NCBI GenBank assembly: GCA_030760725.1
Contig: JASWHV010000011.1
Coordinates: 18,687,501 to 18,751,500, forward strand
Direction of reading: 5' to 3'
DNA from: Neostapfia colusana
Lineage: Eukaryota > Streptophyta > Magnoliopsida > Poales > Poaceae
DNA length: 64,000 nt
Each line of letters opens with the position of its first letter. Position 1 is the first letter of the stretch. A program made the position numbers and the translations under genes. The notes beneath the pieces were generated by a model, which saw only the letters and a program-made list of their open reading frames with translations, was not told the DNA's origin and made no database searches. Shown one piece after another: positions 20,907-32,808 of this stretch.

Positions 20907-22492
20907 ATGACTCGCACTCGTGCCAACCCAGACGTAGGGGGTTCCAGTCAGGGGGGAGAGACCTCCCAACAGCCTCCCGAGGATTCCTCGGGACAGCAAC
21001 AGCAGCAACAGCAACAACCACCACCGCCAACGGTTACATTGGCCGACATCGTTGCGGCGATGGCGGGTTCTCATCAGCAGCACACGGAGTTGCTGCAGAC
21101 TCTCATTGCAAATACGTCTCGACCAGAGAGGCGTCAAGATCGCGATGAGCGCAACAAAGCTCCTACTCCGACTTTCTGGCTACTCATCCCCCGGTATTCG
21201 CAAGAGCGGATGAACCCATCGATGCGGACAACTGGCTCCGCACGATGGAGATGAAGTTCGGGCTGCTCCAAGTGAGTGAGCAGCGCAAGACTCAGTTCGC
21301 GGTACAACAGCTTCAAGGATCCAGAAGTGCTTGGTGGCCGAACTATTGTGCCTCGCAACCCACCGAGCGAGTTATGACCTGGGCAGAATTCCGGACAGCC
21401 TTCAGGGCCTATCACATACCGCCAGGTATTATGAAGAGGAAGACACAGGAGTTCTTACGCCTGCCGCAAGGAAGCAGGAACACGCTGGAATACTCCAGGG
21501 CATTCAATGATCTTGCGCTCTACGCTTCTTATCACGAAAATTCCAACGAGAAGCGGTGGGATCATTTCTACCAGGGGCTTAACCCGCTCCTCAAGGACAA
21601 GCTGGCGATGTTCAATCACGGCAGCCTCAATGATATTATTGATGCTGCGATTATTCAAGAGGACTCCGGCAAGGAGTTAGCGGCGGCGGAGAGGAAGTGA
21701 AGTGCGCCGCAAAGCAGCGGAGAAGGAGGTGGTTCTTTTCAAAAATACCGGCTGGTGAATCGCCCACCATCGGGTCCATGCTGGCAGCCACCACAGAGGC
21801 CAATGCCATTCTGCAGTCGGCCATATTATCCACTGGCATTCAGGCCAGCACTGCCAGTACCACCTCCGCAGCAACAACAGCAGCAGCGGGCGATGCCGCG
21901 TGCATATGCACCTCAGCAGCGCATGCCGGGCTTTCATCCCCCGAGTACCAGCCAGGCAGCAGCCACATGCCACAAATGTGGTCGCCTAGGACACTTTGCC
22001 AACAACTGTCCTGAGAGACAAGGCGGCGGAGTTGCACCACAGTTTTCGGGGAGGAATCAGCCCCGGAACCCCACTAATGCACGGCGGGCAAATCCTAGGC
22101 CCGACACCGTCCACCAACTTGCCATAGAGGACGTGCCGAAAGGAGAGTCAATCCTTGCGGGTATGTTCCAACTCCACCCGCATCCCGCCATAGTGTTATT
22201 TGATTCAGGCGCCACGCATAGCTTCATTAGCCAAGCTTTTATTGCTAAATACAGCTTGCAAATACTACCCACCGCTAGTCTTTACTTGATTTGTTCACCG
22301 GGTGGGAAAATTTCAGCAAGCATGATGGTTCCAAAAGCGCCATTATGCTTAGAGGGTAGTATACCCTATATCTCTCATAGTCTTAGAGGGACAGAAGGTC
22401 GATGTCATCCTAGGGATGTCGTGGTTAACCCGTCACGGCGCTGTTTTAGACACCGTCCTCCGAGTCGTGCATTTGAACTCAGAAGTGCATGA
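20907..22492 (+). pseudogene. RE2 gag and protease (frameshifted)
   Basis: ATG at 20907 (after TTTCAGA) begins MTRTRANPDVGG, then a Gln/Pro tract; a shift near 21180-21245 leads into the gag core (AWWPNYCASQP, FRTAFRAYHIPP, RKTQEFLRLPQGS), ending 21700. After another shift the frame 21755-22492 has a CCHC zinc knuckle (CHKCGRLGHFANNC) and the aspartic protease active site (VLFDSGATHSFIS). Another shift follows near 22330. The order matches Ty3/gypsy gag-protease. The protease motif is intact but the polyprotein is not. Confidence 0.9.
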
Positions 22493-25436
22493 ATCTCACT
22501 CTTTATTTCTGGACAGTCCAGAAATAAAACTTCCAAGTGTATATCAGTCCACAACCATCAGATTGGAAGACATTCCAGTAGTCCGTGAGTTCCCTGACGT
22601 GTTCCGGATGATTTACCGGGGATGCCGCCCAACAGAGAGGTGGAGTTCAAGATTGAACTTGCACCGGGAACCATGCCAAAATCCTAAAGGCCGTACTAGA
22701 TGGCGCCCAAGGAATTGGCTGAACTGAAGACGCAGTTAACGGACCTGCTGGAGAAGGGTTTTATTAGGCCGAGCTCCTCGCCATGGGGCTGTTCGGCATT
22801 ATTCGTGAAGAAGAAAGATGAGACGTTGCGGCTTTGCATGGACTATCATCCACTAAACGCCGTAACCATCAAGAACAAGTACCCGTTGCCACGGATCGAC
22901 ATGTTGTTTGATCAGTTGGTCGAAGCAAAGATCTTTTCCAAGATGGACTTAAGATCCGGGTACCACCAGATTAATATACGGGCTGAGGATATTCCGAAGA
23001 CGGCTTTCTCGACGAGGTACGGGCTTTATGAGTACCTGGTCATGTCCTTCGGCCTCACCAACGCTCCAGCTCACTTCATGTATTTGATGAAATCGGTATT
23101 CATGCCGGAGCTGGACAAGTTTGTTGTGGTCTTCATCGACGACATATTGGTATATTCCATGTCGGAGGAAGAACACGCGAAGCATCTGCATATAGTCTTG
23201 CAACGGCTGCGAGATCACCAACTATACGCAAAATTCAGCAAGTGCGAATTCTGGATTTCACAAGTGCCTTTTCTCGGGCATATTATTTCAGTGGAGGGCA
23301 TCGCTGTAGACCCGAGTAAGATCACACAAGTGCTGAATTGGAAGTCCCTGAGAACTGTTCACGAGGTACAGAGTTTCCTCAGACTCACGGGATATTATCG
23401 GAGGTTCATTCCGAACTTCTCGAAGACTACCAAGCCTATGACAGAGCTGCTGAAGAAGGCTACCAAATATGTTTGGAGTCCAGCATGTGAAGCAGCGTTC
23501 AAGGCATTAGTGAAGCACCTAACATCAGCACCAGTTTTGGCGCAGCCAGACACAACAAAATCGTTCGATGTGTACTGCGATGCATCCGGCATTGGGCTCG
23601 GATGTGTGCTGATGCAAGACCGAAGGGTGGTCGTGTATGGATCACGGCAGCTCAGAAACCATGAGCAGAATTATCCAACTCATGACCTAGAGCTCGCTGC
23701 CGTGGTGCTCGCACTTAAGATGTGGAGGCACTACCTACTTGGTAAACTCGTACATTTATATACCGACCACAAAAGCCTCAAGTACATATTCACTCAGAAA
23801 GAGCTGAACATGAGGCAACGAAGATGGTTGGAGTTGATAAAGGATTATGAAGTAGAGATCCATTATCACCCCGGCAAGGCAAACATAGTGGCGGATGCGC
23901 TGAGTCACAAGTCACACGTCAACAATCTAACCATCACACTGTTGGAAGAGAGCGAGCCACCACTGCATGTGATTCCACACGGACCTCTCTACAACTTAGC
24001 TTTAATCCCCACCATCTGTGAAGAGATAGCGGCAGCTCAGAAACATGACAAGGGCATGTCACATTTGCGGAGACGTGTAGACAGTGGGGAGCTGAAATGT
24101 TTCCGGAAAGACGGAGACGGTGTCCTATGGTTCAAGGACCGGATTGTCGTACCCCGTAACCCAGAGTTACGAAAGAAAATCTTTGATGAGGCTCACTTGT
24201 CAAAGTTTTCTATTCACCCCGGCAGTAACAAAATGTATCAAGAACTCATAAGCAAGTTTTGATGGACATGGATGAAGCGGGAGATCGCAAAGTACGTGTC
24301 CGAGTGTGATACTTGTTCAAGGGTGAAGGCAGACCACATGAGAAAACCGGGACTGCTACAACCACTGGGCATTCCTGCCTGGAAGTGGGAAGATGTGAGT
24401 ATGGACTTCATCGTCGGTTTACCCACCACTTTTTGGAAGAATGATTCTGTGTGGGTCATCGTCGACCGGCTCACCAAAGTTGCCCATTTCATCCCGGTCA
24501 GCACCAACTACAATGCCAAGAAGTATGCTGAATTGTACATCTCATGGATCCTATGCTTGTACGGCGTACCCCATACCATCATATCGGATCGGGGCACTTG
24601 AATTGTGTCCTGTTTTGGGGAGCAGCTAAACGCTGCGTTGGGGACGAAGCTGATCCGTAGTTCAGCGTACCACCCACAGACGGACGGGCAAACCGAGCGG
24701 GTAAATCAAATTTTAGAAGATATGCTACGAGCTTGTGCTATCAACCACGGTAAGAATTGGGACGATAACTTACCGTTGGCCGAGTTCTCGTACAACAATG
24801 GGTACCAAGCCAGCATCAAGATGGCGCCCTATGAGGCGCTATACAGGAGAAAATGCCGCACACCACTGAATTGGTGTGAGTCTGGCGAAAGGGTCACCTT
24901 CGGGGTTGATCTTGTCAATAATGCGGAGGAAAAGGTTCGGCTGATTCAAACGAACCTAAAAGCCGCACAATCACGACAAAAACAATATGCGGACCGGAGA
25001 TGACGCCCGTTACAATTCGAAGTCGGGGATCACGTGTATCTACGTGTATCTCCAATGAAGGGCGTGAACAGATTCGGAGTGAGAGGAAAGTTGGCACCCC
25101 GATTCATCGGTCCATTTCAGATTACGGAAAGATGTGGATTGGTAGCATACCATCTGGAATTACTAGAAGCACTCTCCGGTGTGCACGACGTCTTTCACAT
25201 TTCTCAGCTGAGGAAGTGGATTAAGCTATCAACTACCATTCAGCTGGCGGGTATTGAAGAAATGAAACCGGATCTCATTTATCGGGAAGAGCCAGTTCAA
25301 ATAATTGATGAAAAGGCCCGAACCACACGCAACCGTACGTTGTGGTTCTACAAAGTTCTATGGAGTAATCACTCTGTAGATAAAGCGACATGAGAGAGCG
25401 GAGAATTTCTTCGCGCTAACTACCCTGACTTTTTCA
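22416..25436 (+). pseudogene. RE2 RT, RNase H, integrase, chromodomain (near-complete, broken)
   Basis: The 520-codon frame 22700-24262 holds RT (KGFIRPSSSPWGCSALFVKK, FVVVFIDDILVYS), RNase H (DASGIGLGCVLMQ, TDHKSLKYIF) and the start of the integrase zinc finger. TGA at 24260-24262 replaces the TGG seen in RE1. Integrase continues (CDTCSRVKADH, DFIVGLPTT) to another TGA at 24599-24601 and resumes at 24605 (YHPQTDGQTERVNQILED). The C-terminal part 25034-25393 is chromodomain-like (REEPVQIIDEKARTTRNRTL, then KVLWSNHSVDKAT). A TGA at 25391-25393 replaces the expected Trp. Key RT and RNase H residues are present; the breaks are mostly single substitutions and small indels. Confidence 0.92.
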
Positions 25437-25506
25437 CGTCGCATATACGGTAATTTTCCACCGTCCTCTCTCTCATTTTTCACCTTATAATCTCGGGACG
25501 AGATTC

Positions 25507-25520
25507 TTTTAAGGGGGCAA
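25507..25520 (+). other. RE2 polypurine tract
   Basis: TTTTAAGGGGGCAA immediately before the 3' LTR TGTAAGGGCC. Confidence 0.85.
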
Positions 25521-28502
25521 TGTAAGGGCCTAAGTTTTTGCACATATCCAAAGTGTCCATCACACCACACACACATCATTTGAGGAAATGATATGAACAC
25601 ATTTGAAGAGCAAGTAAACACCATCAACATGGTCATTAGAGAATAAAATCACAAAATGCAAAAGTGGCATTTCCCACATGCATCATATAGGGGCTGAGCA
25701 TATGAAAAACTCCAACACTTTGCTAGGAATTCTCATGCCAAATTTCACTCAAATCCAAAACCCTTTTTGAGGTTTTTTGGGTATAACTAGAAAGAGGCTA
25801 GTTTGAACTCAAATTCAAACTACTTTTATCCCATGATTTCAAAAGATGGATCCATATTCACACTTAGCACATTTTTGTGAGGTCACACACCAATTTTCAC
25901 TTCATTTGGAGTTGATCTTGACATGAGCTAATTTTAGCGAATTCAAACTCAATTTGAATTTCAAACTGCATATGTGCTGAAATTATATTCAAACATTTCA
26001 CAATTTGAATTCTATCAAATTCAAATGGCCAGTTGGTAGATAATTCAAATGTCAAAGGGTATTTGGGTCTCTACTGTTTAGAGCAGTGGGGAAAATTGAA
26101 TTTCAGAGGTTAAAAGAGGAGTGGGTCTCACATGTCAGCCTCACTAGCAAATTCAACCGACTGAAAGACGGAGCACTCGGTTCTCGGTTTGCAGCCGAGC
26201 GCGCCACCGAGAGGCCGATCGGTGCCAGGTCCTGCTGCGTTTCCCCGTGCTGGAGACCAGCTGCCCAGCTTCTTATCCCTTCCCGACGTGCTCCGTTTGC
26301 TCACAACCCGAGTCCACAGCGAGATCGCTCTCTCTCACACCGAGCTCCACCGAAAGCACGCCGCCCTCTCGGTTCCGCTCGTGAGCAGGCCGATCACTCG
26401 TGAACAAAGCATTCGCAGTAGCAAAACGTTGTCGTGGGTTTGTGAGCAACATCCTCGATGTCTTGTTGTCCAGTGATCAGACGTCCTCGAGCTAAGCCGA
26501 GCATTTTTCCGGCGAACCGAGCGTTGCCGCCATTCGGGGCTCTCGCGGACAGCTCGGCACAGCCGTCGTCGCATCCACTTCTCTACACAAGAAAGGTGCT
26601 TCACTGCATGTAGAAGGTGTAGCCAAAATCCGTTTGGCATATGGTCAACCATCGGTTGAGAATTTCCAAATTTACCGAAAGATAGTTCATATGAGCCGAG
26701 CTCACCTTCGATTGAAATTCGGACTCCAGGCACTCTTGTTAGTCAAGCCTGTTGGCCAGTAGATTCTACACATGATAGCGCTCACGCTCGAGGAAGAAGC
26801 AAGGAAAACCATTGAGGATCAGCCGTGATATGGCCGTTTTCCTCGCCGCCGTTGCAAAGTACCTCGGCTCACCGTCGAGGGTATGGTTGCCGGCGTTTCT
26901 AGCTTCCACAATGTCTTGTTTCATGTTCCTCGTGCTCCACTGATGCTCTCCGAGCATTTTCTGATCGATTTGGTGCACTGTGGTGCGAGACCGACCTCGC
27001 CGGAACCCTAGGTTCCGCTGTCACCGGTGCACACGTGTTTCGGCTGATCGCCGGCGGTCGGCGAGCCCACAGATGAGTTCACGAGGTCGGAAAATGGGGA
27101 GGCGGCGAGTTTCGGGCCAAGAGGTGGCCGGGAATTCGGTTCCAGCGAGGCTCGCTGGATGGCACCGCCGGGGGAGTCTGTTGGCTCGATGTTGAAGAAG
27201 ATCCGCGCTGTGGGACCCACCGGCAGGAGTTTAAACATTTCCCCAATTTTCAGATTTAGGTCAATCTTCAAAGCCACATAACTTTGGCTAGGAAACTCCA
27301 AATCGAGTGAACCAAATATTTTTGGATTCAGCTCTCTGTGTACTTTACAACAAATCAAGTTTCACTCTATGAAAATCCTTATTTCCCCATAATTAATTCT
27401 TCAAAATTTAAACTGTTTAGAATTTTAAATGGATAACCCTTAGGAGGAAAATTCTGAAATTTGGCTAGGATGTTTACCAAAATATCACTGAGCTACCATA
27501 AAAATTTCAGATCCATTTGAGCTCATTTGATCCACCTAATGGTGTGATTAATAAAACTGTTCTAGAGAAAATAGAAAATGTTCAGAAACATTTTCAGAAT
27601 TTTTCTGAAATTGTTTAGCTCATATATTTAGCAAGGAACCTTCAAATTAAGTGAGAACGACTCTACTAGAACCCTCTGAAAATCTATTTTTCAGAAAGTC
27701 ATGGCTTGCTCCATGAAAATCCCTAGAACACCCTAGGAGCTCCAATTAAGGCCAAGTACATAATTATTTGTGGAGAGCTCAAATGAGCTTTGCTGCATAT
27801 GAAACTTGGTCAAGTATCTGTTTAGGTTGTATCCAAACCACAGTAAAAATATCAGAGTCATTGGATCTGTCTTGCAAGACTTATAGCTCTCAGAAGTTTA
27901 ACTTCAATTCAAATGCATTTAAATTGACACATATTTGTATTTATCACATGTAGTCGCTAAGGTTGAGGAGGAACCTGAAGTCTTAGACTTCGTCACTCCA
28001 GAGGAACTGCTAGCCTATGACCAAGAGCAACAAGGCAAGCTCCGGTTTGCATTAACCATTTTTACAAATTTTACTGTTTTGAGAATTTACTTTGAGCACC
28101 CACTTAATTTTTGCATTAGAGTCTTGTTTGAAAAACCAAATGCATAGCCAAGAAAACCATGGGTTGGGTTCAGGTTTGTAAATCTCGATTAGATACTACA
28201 ATGCTAAGATAGTGTAGGATTCAGTACAAGACGAGTAGTTGGAACTACTCACGAGAATAAGCTAGAGGCACACTACTCGGGTAAAGATAGCAAATAGAAC
28301 ACATGGCAAGAAAAATGAGACCGAGCGGAGAGTAAGGGCAGCAGGACTTTGGGGCCTTGGTGCCATAGCTCCGCTTGTAAAAATGTTCATAAACTGGTTT
28401 TATGTAATAAAACTTTGTATCTTTGATGTGCGGTATCCGGTGCTGTGCAACGCAGCACCCCTCAGCGTGATCCTGGCTCGACAAGGCCATGGGGCCGTGT
28501 CA
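25521..28502 (+). repeat. RE2 3' LTR (2982 bp, internally deleted)
   Basis: Same termini as the 5' LTR. Relative to it, about 0.93 kb (17111 to about 18045) is missing at 28378/28379, with short TTGT homology at the junction; exon B is lost. A 14-bp deletion occurs near 28418. The remaining sequence is closely similar with scattered substitutions. Confidence 0.95.
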
Positions 28503-29616
28503 CCCCGTCGTTGAGACCCGCCGACGAGCCCGGTCACACCTCGCCGTCGCCAGAAAAGAAGCCCGACGATCTGTCCTACCCTAATCTTCCATAGAAAAAT
28601 TCCCCGCTGCTGCCATTTCTAGGAGGAAGGCCCTACCACCAAAAGAAAGTGAGGTAGGTCCCCATTACCCATCTTACGACGTCGCCGCTGTTTCTACGCA
28701 TCCATTTTCTTCGCCCCCTTCAAGCAGAAACTTTTGCGTGTGGACAAATCGTGTTTTGATCGATATTTGACGGTGGAATTAATCTAGATCTTGAGTCAAG
28801 ATCATCACCACGTCCACACTTGATCCCAGCACCCTTGTTCATCATAAAACCCCATGAAAGCCTGTTAAAACATGCAAGAACACGTACAAACTGGTTTAAC
28901 AAAACAACACCATAGGATTTGCATTCATCTACCCCATTGCATCTTGAGTAAAGTTTGTGCATGATGATTGATTTCTATAAATTTTGTATGTGCGTGGTCG
29001 TGAGTAGAAGGACAAGCTAAAGAGGCCATCTATGAGGAACTACAGCACCAAGACTTCGAGACGCTTGAGCAACAAGAACAACGGGAGCAAGGCAAGTGCC
29101 CTTGACTATATTGATCCCATGTTTCGAAATTGTTTTGTTTGCGAAAACTTGTATGCTTGAGTCAACTTGATGATACATCCTTTTATACGAGTTTACTAGT
29201 TTTGTTAACCATCCTTGTCGCCGGGAAAGTTGATGAGTCGGATATGGTCAATTTTCCTTTTTGCTTCGCTTAATCTACGGGATACGGGAAGCTGAATTAA
29301 AACATGGTTCGCTACTGCACTCATGAGAATAAAGATGATGATAACTTGATGATGTTGATGAGCATGGAATCAGGGAGATCTAGGCAAGATTGGTTCGTGG
29401 ATGTTGCTGAATGAGATGGTGGTTTACTTGCCCTAGATCTAAGGACCGGTTCATGCCAGCACATGCCAGGAAAATAGTGCCACCACAAGGCCAAATATGG
29501 GTGTGGCTTAGCTGACTAATTAGGTGTGTTGCTAGCTTGTTATGGACTGTTGGATGGCGCAGGGATTGGGAGTCGAGAGGGACTTCCCTGGGAACTGCAT
29601 GGCACCAGGTGTCACA
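28503..29616 (+). repeat. RE1 3' LTR, second part
   Basis: Resumes after RE2 with the duplicated CCCCG. It matches 6642-7740 of the 5' LTR, then jumps at about 29606 to the LTR end (GGTGTCACA), lacking about 0.97 kb including exon B. Exon A is at 29008-29091. Confidence 0.92.
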
Positions 29617-30169
29617 CAGACCCAAATTGCCTGGAGCGGTTGTGTGACGAGGCGGCAACGTAGAAAGTGGTAAGTATGTTGAGAGTTTGTTACATCTATC
29701 CATGAAGTCAATGTATCTTTTATTACATCTACCCGTGAACTCAATGAATCGCAGGCGAAATATGTTGAGTGTTTGAAGAAAACTCATGCGGATGATGTGA
29801 ATTTTGCAAGAGAGTCGTTGGATGTGGGTGCGTTGTACAAAGCCGGTGGAGGTCTGCCGCATGGGAGGTATGTGTAAAGATATTGATGGTTTATATGGTA
29901 ATGACTATTGATTCATAACACTTGTATTTCTTTGTAGACTTGGGTTGGGTGACGGGTATGTGGAGCACGAGGCTTATGCTAAACGACGGTCGTCCTCTAG
30001 TGCCAGTTCTAATCGGTCCTGGTCTAATGCAAAGACAGGAATTAATAGAAGAATTGAGATGCACCCAAGAGTAAATGCAACAGATGCAATATTTGTTTAT
30101 GGCACAAGTAACATGTAATCTTAACAATTGAACAATTTATTCGATTCTAAAATAGTTCTACTTAGTATC
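29617..30169 (+). pseudogene. CACTA-2 transposase gene, middle segment
   Basis: Directly after RE1 the interrupted exon resumes (DPNCLERLCDEAAT). A further exon about 29725-29870 reads ESQAKYVECLKKTHAD and ALYKAGGGLPHGRYV; the next, from about 29940, reads LGLGDGYVEHEAYAKRRSSS and then NATDAIFVYGTS. These are C-terminal features of plant En/Spm proteins. Cut at 30169 by RE5. Confidence 0.65.
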
Positions 30170-32803
30170 TGTGACACTCGGTTCCAAAAATGAACCAAGT
30201 GATGCGTATGTGTGCCCAGGATGTTCATCACACATACACAGATACATCACAAACTGAATTCAGAAATTTAACCATGTTATAAATAGTACTTAAGTGCTTT
30301 ATTACAATAGTTAGATGTCTCAATCATGAGTATCTAATTTATTACACAGCGAAAAACTCTAAACAGTAGCAGAAGTAAACTAAGGCAGCGGGGCTCCAAT
30401 TTCCGACTCCACGGGCAGTTGACGGTAGTGTGCATGCCTAGTACTCCACCTGCTCTTTGAAGTACTCTTCTCCTGTAGCTGATTTGTTGTGGAAAATGCA
30501 TGGATCAGTACATGACGCACTAAGCAAGTTCGGGAAAGTATGAGATGTAGTTTAAACAAGGTTGGAAACAAAGGTTCATTGCAGCAAGCATGTTTTATTT
30601 CACAATCACAAGAAAAACAGCCTACAATGTCTATGTGAGGTTAACTCCCAACGTAACCAAGTAATGCATCATCCCTCATGTTCAATACCGTCATACTTCA
30701 TCATTTATCAAGTCTTATCCAGCCAATGCTCATTCTCAAGCTTATCTCATATTCACATAACGAAACCAATCTCATAAGCATAACCAAAACCACTCCCAAA
30801 TGACAATACCATAACCATACTCGAATAACTATCCCAAATTTTGCCTCTAATCATGGAAGTTGGCCAGGTGCTTGTAATCGGAAGCACAGCTATCATGATA
30901 GTTTTACACTCTGTAGAAGTGGCACCACTTTACCCACAAGTTCGTGATTTCGTCACCCGTCTACGACTAGAGAAACCTCCATCATGATACTACACAAGCA
31001 TCGGTGTATGGCCAAGAGATCATAAAATAGCCTTTACAAAGGGGCTACTAGAATGTACGGACCCACTGAGGTTTCACCGGCAAGCTTGAATCTCCGTTCT
31101 CCCACCCATGGGCCCCCTCGTGTGCCATGCAGTTCCCATGGAAGTCCTCCTTGACTCCCATTCCCTGCGCCATCCAATGGTCCATAACAAGCTAGCAACA
31201 CACCTAATCTGTCAGCTAAGCCACACCCATATTTGGTCTTATGGTGGCACTGTTTTCTTGGCATATTCTTGCATGAACTGGTCCTTAGATCTAAGGCAAG
31301 CAAACCACCATCTCATTCAACATAACCATAACCCAAGCTTGCCTAGATCTCTCCAGTTCTATGCTCATTAAACATCATCATTTTCTCATCATTTTTAATC
31401 TTCGTGAGTGCAATAGTAAGCAAGTTTATTTTAGTTTCCCGTAATCCGTAAGTTATGCGGTGCAAAAGAGAAAACGATACCATACCCGACTCAACAAGTT
31501 CCTAGCGACAAGGGGTGGCTAACAATGCTAGTAAACTCCTACTAAAAGGGTTCCCCATCAAGTTGACACAAGCATGCAGTTTTCACAGGCAAAATAGTTC
31601 AAAAACATAGGATCAATATGGTCAAGGAGCACTTGCTTGCTCCCACGGGTTGTGCTGCTTGAGCTCTTTGAAGTTTTGGTGCTGGAGGTCCTCGTATATG
31701 GCCTCTTGAGTGTATCCTTCTACTCACAATCACCTATATACAAGGCAATACAATCAATCAATACGATGCACACATTTTACTCAATATGTGATGATGTGGA
31801 TGCATGCAATCCTACAATGCATCCTACTCTAAGTAGTTCATATATTCCCATACGTTTTTGGGTAGGTTTTAGTGGGGTTTTACGATGATCAGTGATGCTG
31901 GAAATCAATTTAGGCGTGGCTATGATTCTAGCTCGGTATTAGATCAAACCGTCGTCAAAACCTAAGACGGGGACTGTCCTACTTACGTGCAGTAGCTCCT
32001 GGTCGTAAGGTGTGATGCAGCAGGGTTGAGGACGATGGCAGCGATGTTGCACGAAGGATGACGGCTCTTGTCTCTCTTCCTCCTCCTCTTCTCCTCTGTG
32101 GCTGGTCTTCTCCTTGCAGTGGAAGCAGCTAGAGCTCCTCTTGTGATCAATGTGGCGGTTGGGGTTTTCCTTGGGACAAAGCAGAGTTGCGTCCAGGGCA
32201 GGGAGGCACTGGGGTCTTCTTCTCCGGCAGGGGCGCGGCAGGGTAGGGCTGCGGCGGCGGCCAAAGTACGGCAGCAGGGTGCGGCCAGGGCAGGGCAGCA
32301 GCAGGGCGCGGCCAGTGGTTTTCTTGGGCAGGGGGAGGCGGCCAGGAGGGGAGGGTTTTATTTATAGGGGGAAAGGCAGCCAAGGGGGCCAGGATTTCAG
32401 CAAAATAATTTCATCAAGGGCTGGGATTTAATTTGGGGGAGGTGCAGCCAAGGGGCTAGGATTTAGCAAATAAAATTGATCAAGGATTGGGGTTAATTTG
32501 GAGGAGGGAAATCCCTAGAGGGGGCGGTGGCCAGGGGAAAATCACCTAGGGGGAGGGCGCGGCCAAGGGGGAGAAAATCCCTGGGGGCGCGGCTAGGGGT
32601 AAAGTCCTCAGGGGGGTTCCGTAAGGCAGAAATTTCCTAAGGGAGAGGGCGCTAGGGTTTTTCTTTTTTTTTCTTTTCTATTTTTCTTTTCTTTTACTTA
32701 TTTCTAGGTTTCTATATTCCTCTATTTATTTTATTTTTCTCTTTAAATGCTTCTCTACATAAAAATGAATGCAATGTATGATGATGAATATGAGGGTGTT
32801 ACA
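30170..32803 (-). mobile_element. RE5: solo LTR (2634 bp), minus strand, in CACTA-2
   Basis: On the minus strand it begins TGTAACACCCTCATATTC and ends GAGTGTCACA. The perfect 5-bp target duplication GTATC is at 30165-30169 and 32804-32808. There is no internal domain, so it is a product of LTR-LTR recombination. It belongs to the RE1 LTR family: exon A (31719-31637) and exon B (30472-30438) are present, although the exon A donor has lost one G. U3 is distinct, with several GGGGGAGGGCGCGGCCAAGG-like units (32500-32640, plus strand). Confidence 0.93.
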
Positions 32804-32808
32804 GTATC

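Larger units (their letters stand above)
14237..28502 (+). mobile_element. RE2: complete but broken chromovirus nested in RE1 3' LTR
   Basis: 5' LTR 14237-18180, PBS 18184, additional ORF 19682-20633, gag from 20907, protease, RT, RNase H, integrase, chromodomain to about 25430, polypurine tract 25507-25520, 3' LTR 25521-28502. A perfect 5-bp target duplication CCCCG is at 14232-14236 and 28503-28507. Removing RE2 restores the RE1 LTR sequence exactly as in the 5' LTR (6640-6660). The chromodomain-like end and initiator-Met PBS indicate a Tekay/Del-like chromovirus of a different family from RE1. Confidence 0.95.
5946..29616 (+). mobile_element. RE1: Ty3/gypsy chromovirus (Tekay/Del-like) with RE2 nested in its 3' LTR
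   Basis: Order: 5' LTR 5946-8718, PBS 8722, additional ORF 8987-9961, partial protease-RT-RNase H-integrase-chromodomain 10317-13609, 3' LTR 13608-14236 continuing at 28503-29616. The chromodomain-like tail after integrase (EHPIKILDVKERVTRNKVIR) and the initiator-Met PBS place it among chromoviruses, most like Tekay/Del. The right flank starts CAGAC; the left flank ends CACACA, and the first roughly 15 bp of the 5' LTR plus part of the duplication appear to have been lost, so the target duplication is inferred, not seen. Gag is deleted, RT carries a SINE, and RT/integrase carry frameshifts and a stop: non-autonomous. Confidence 0.9.

Noticed and set aside
32068..32431. Ala/Arg/Gly-rich ORFs inside RE5
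   Set aside because: Composition effect of the GC-rich U3/leader in the solo LTR; not conserved in other LTR copies.
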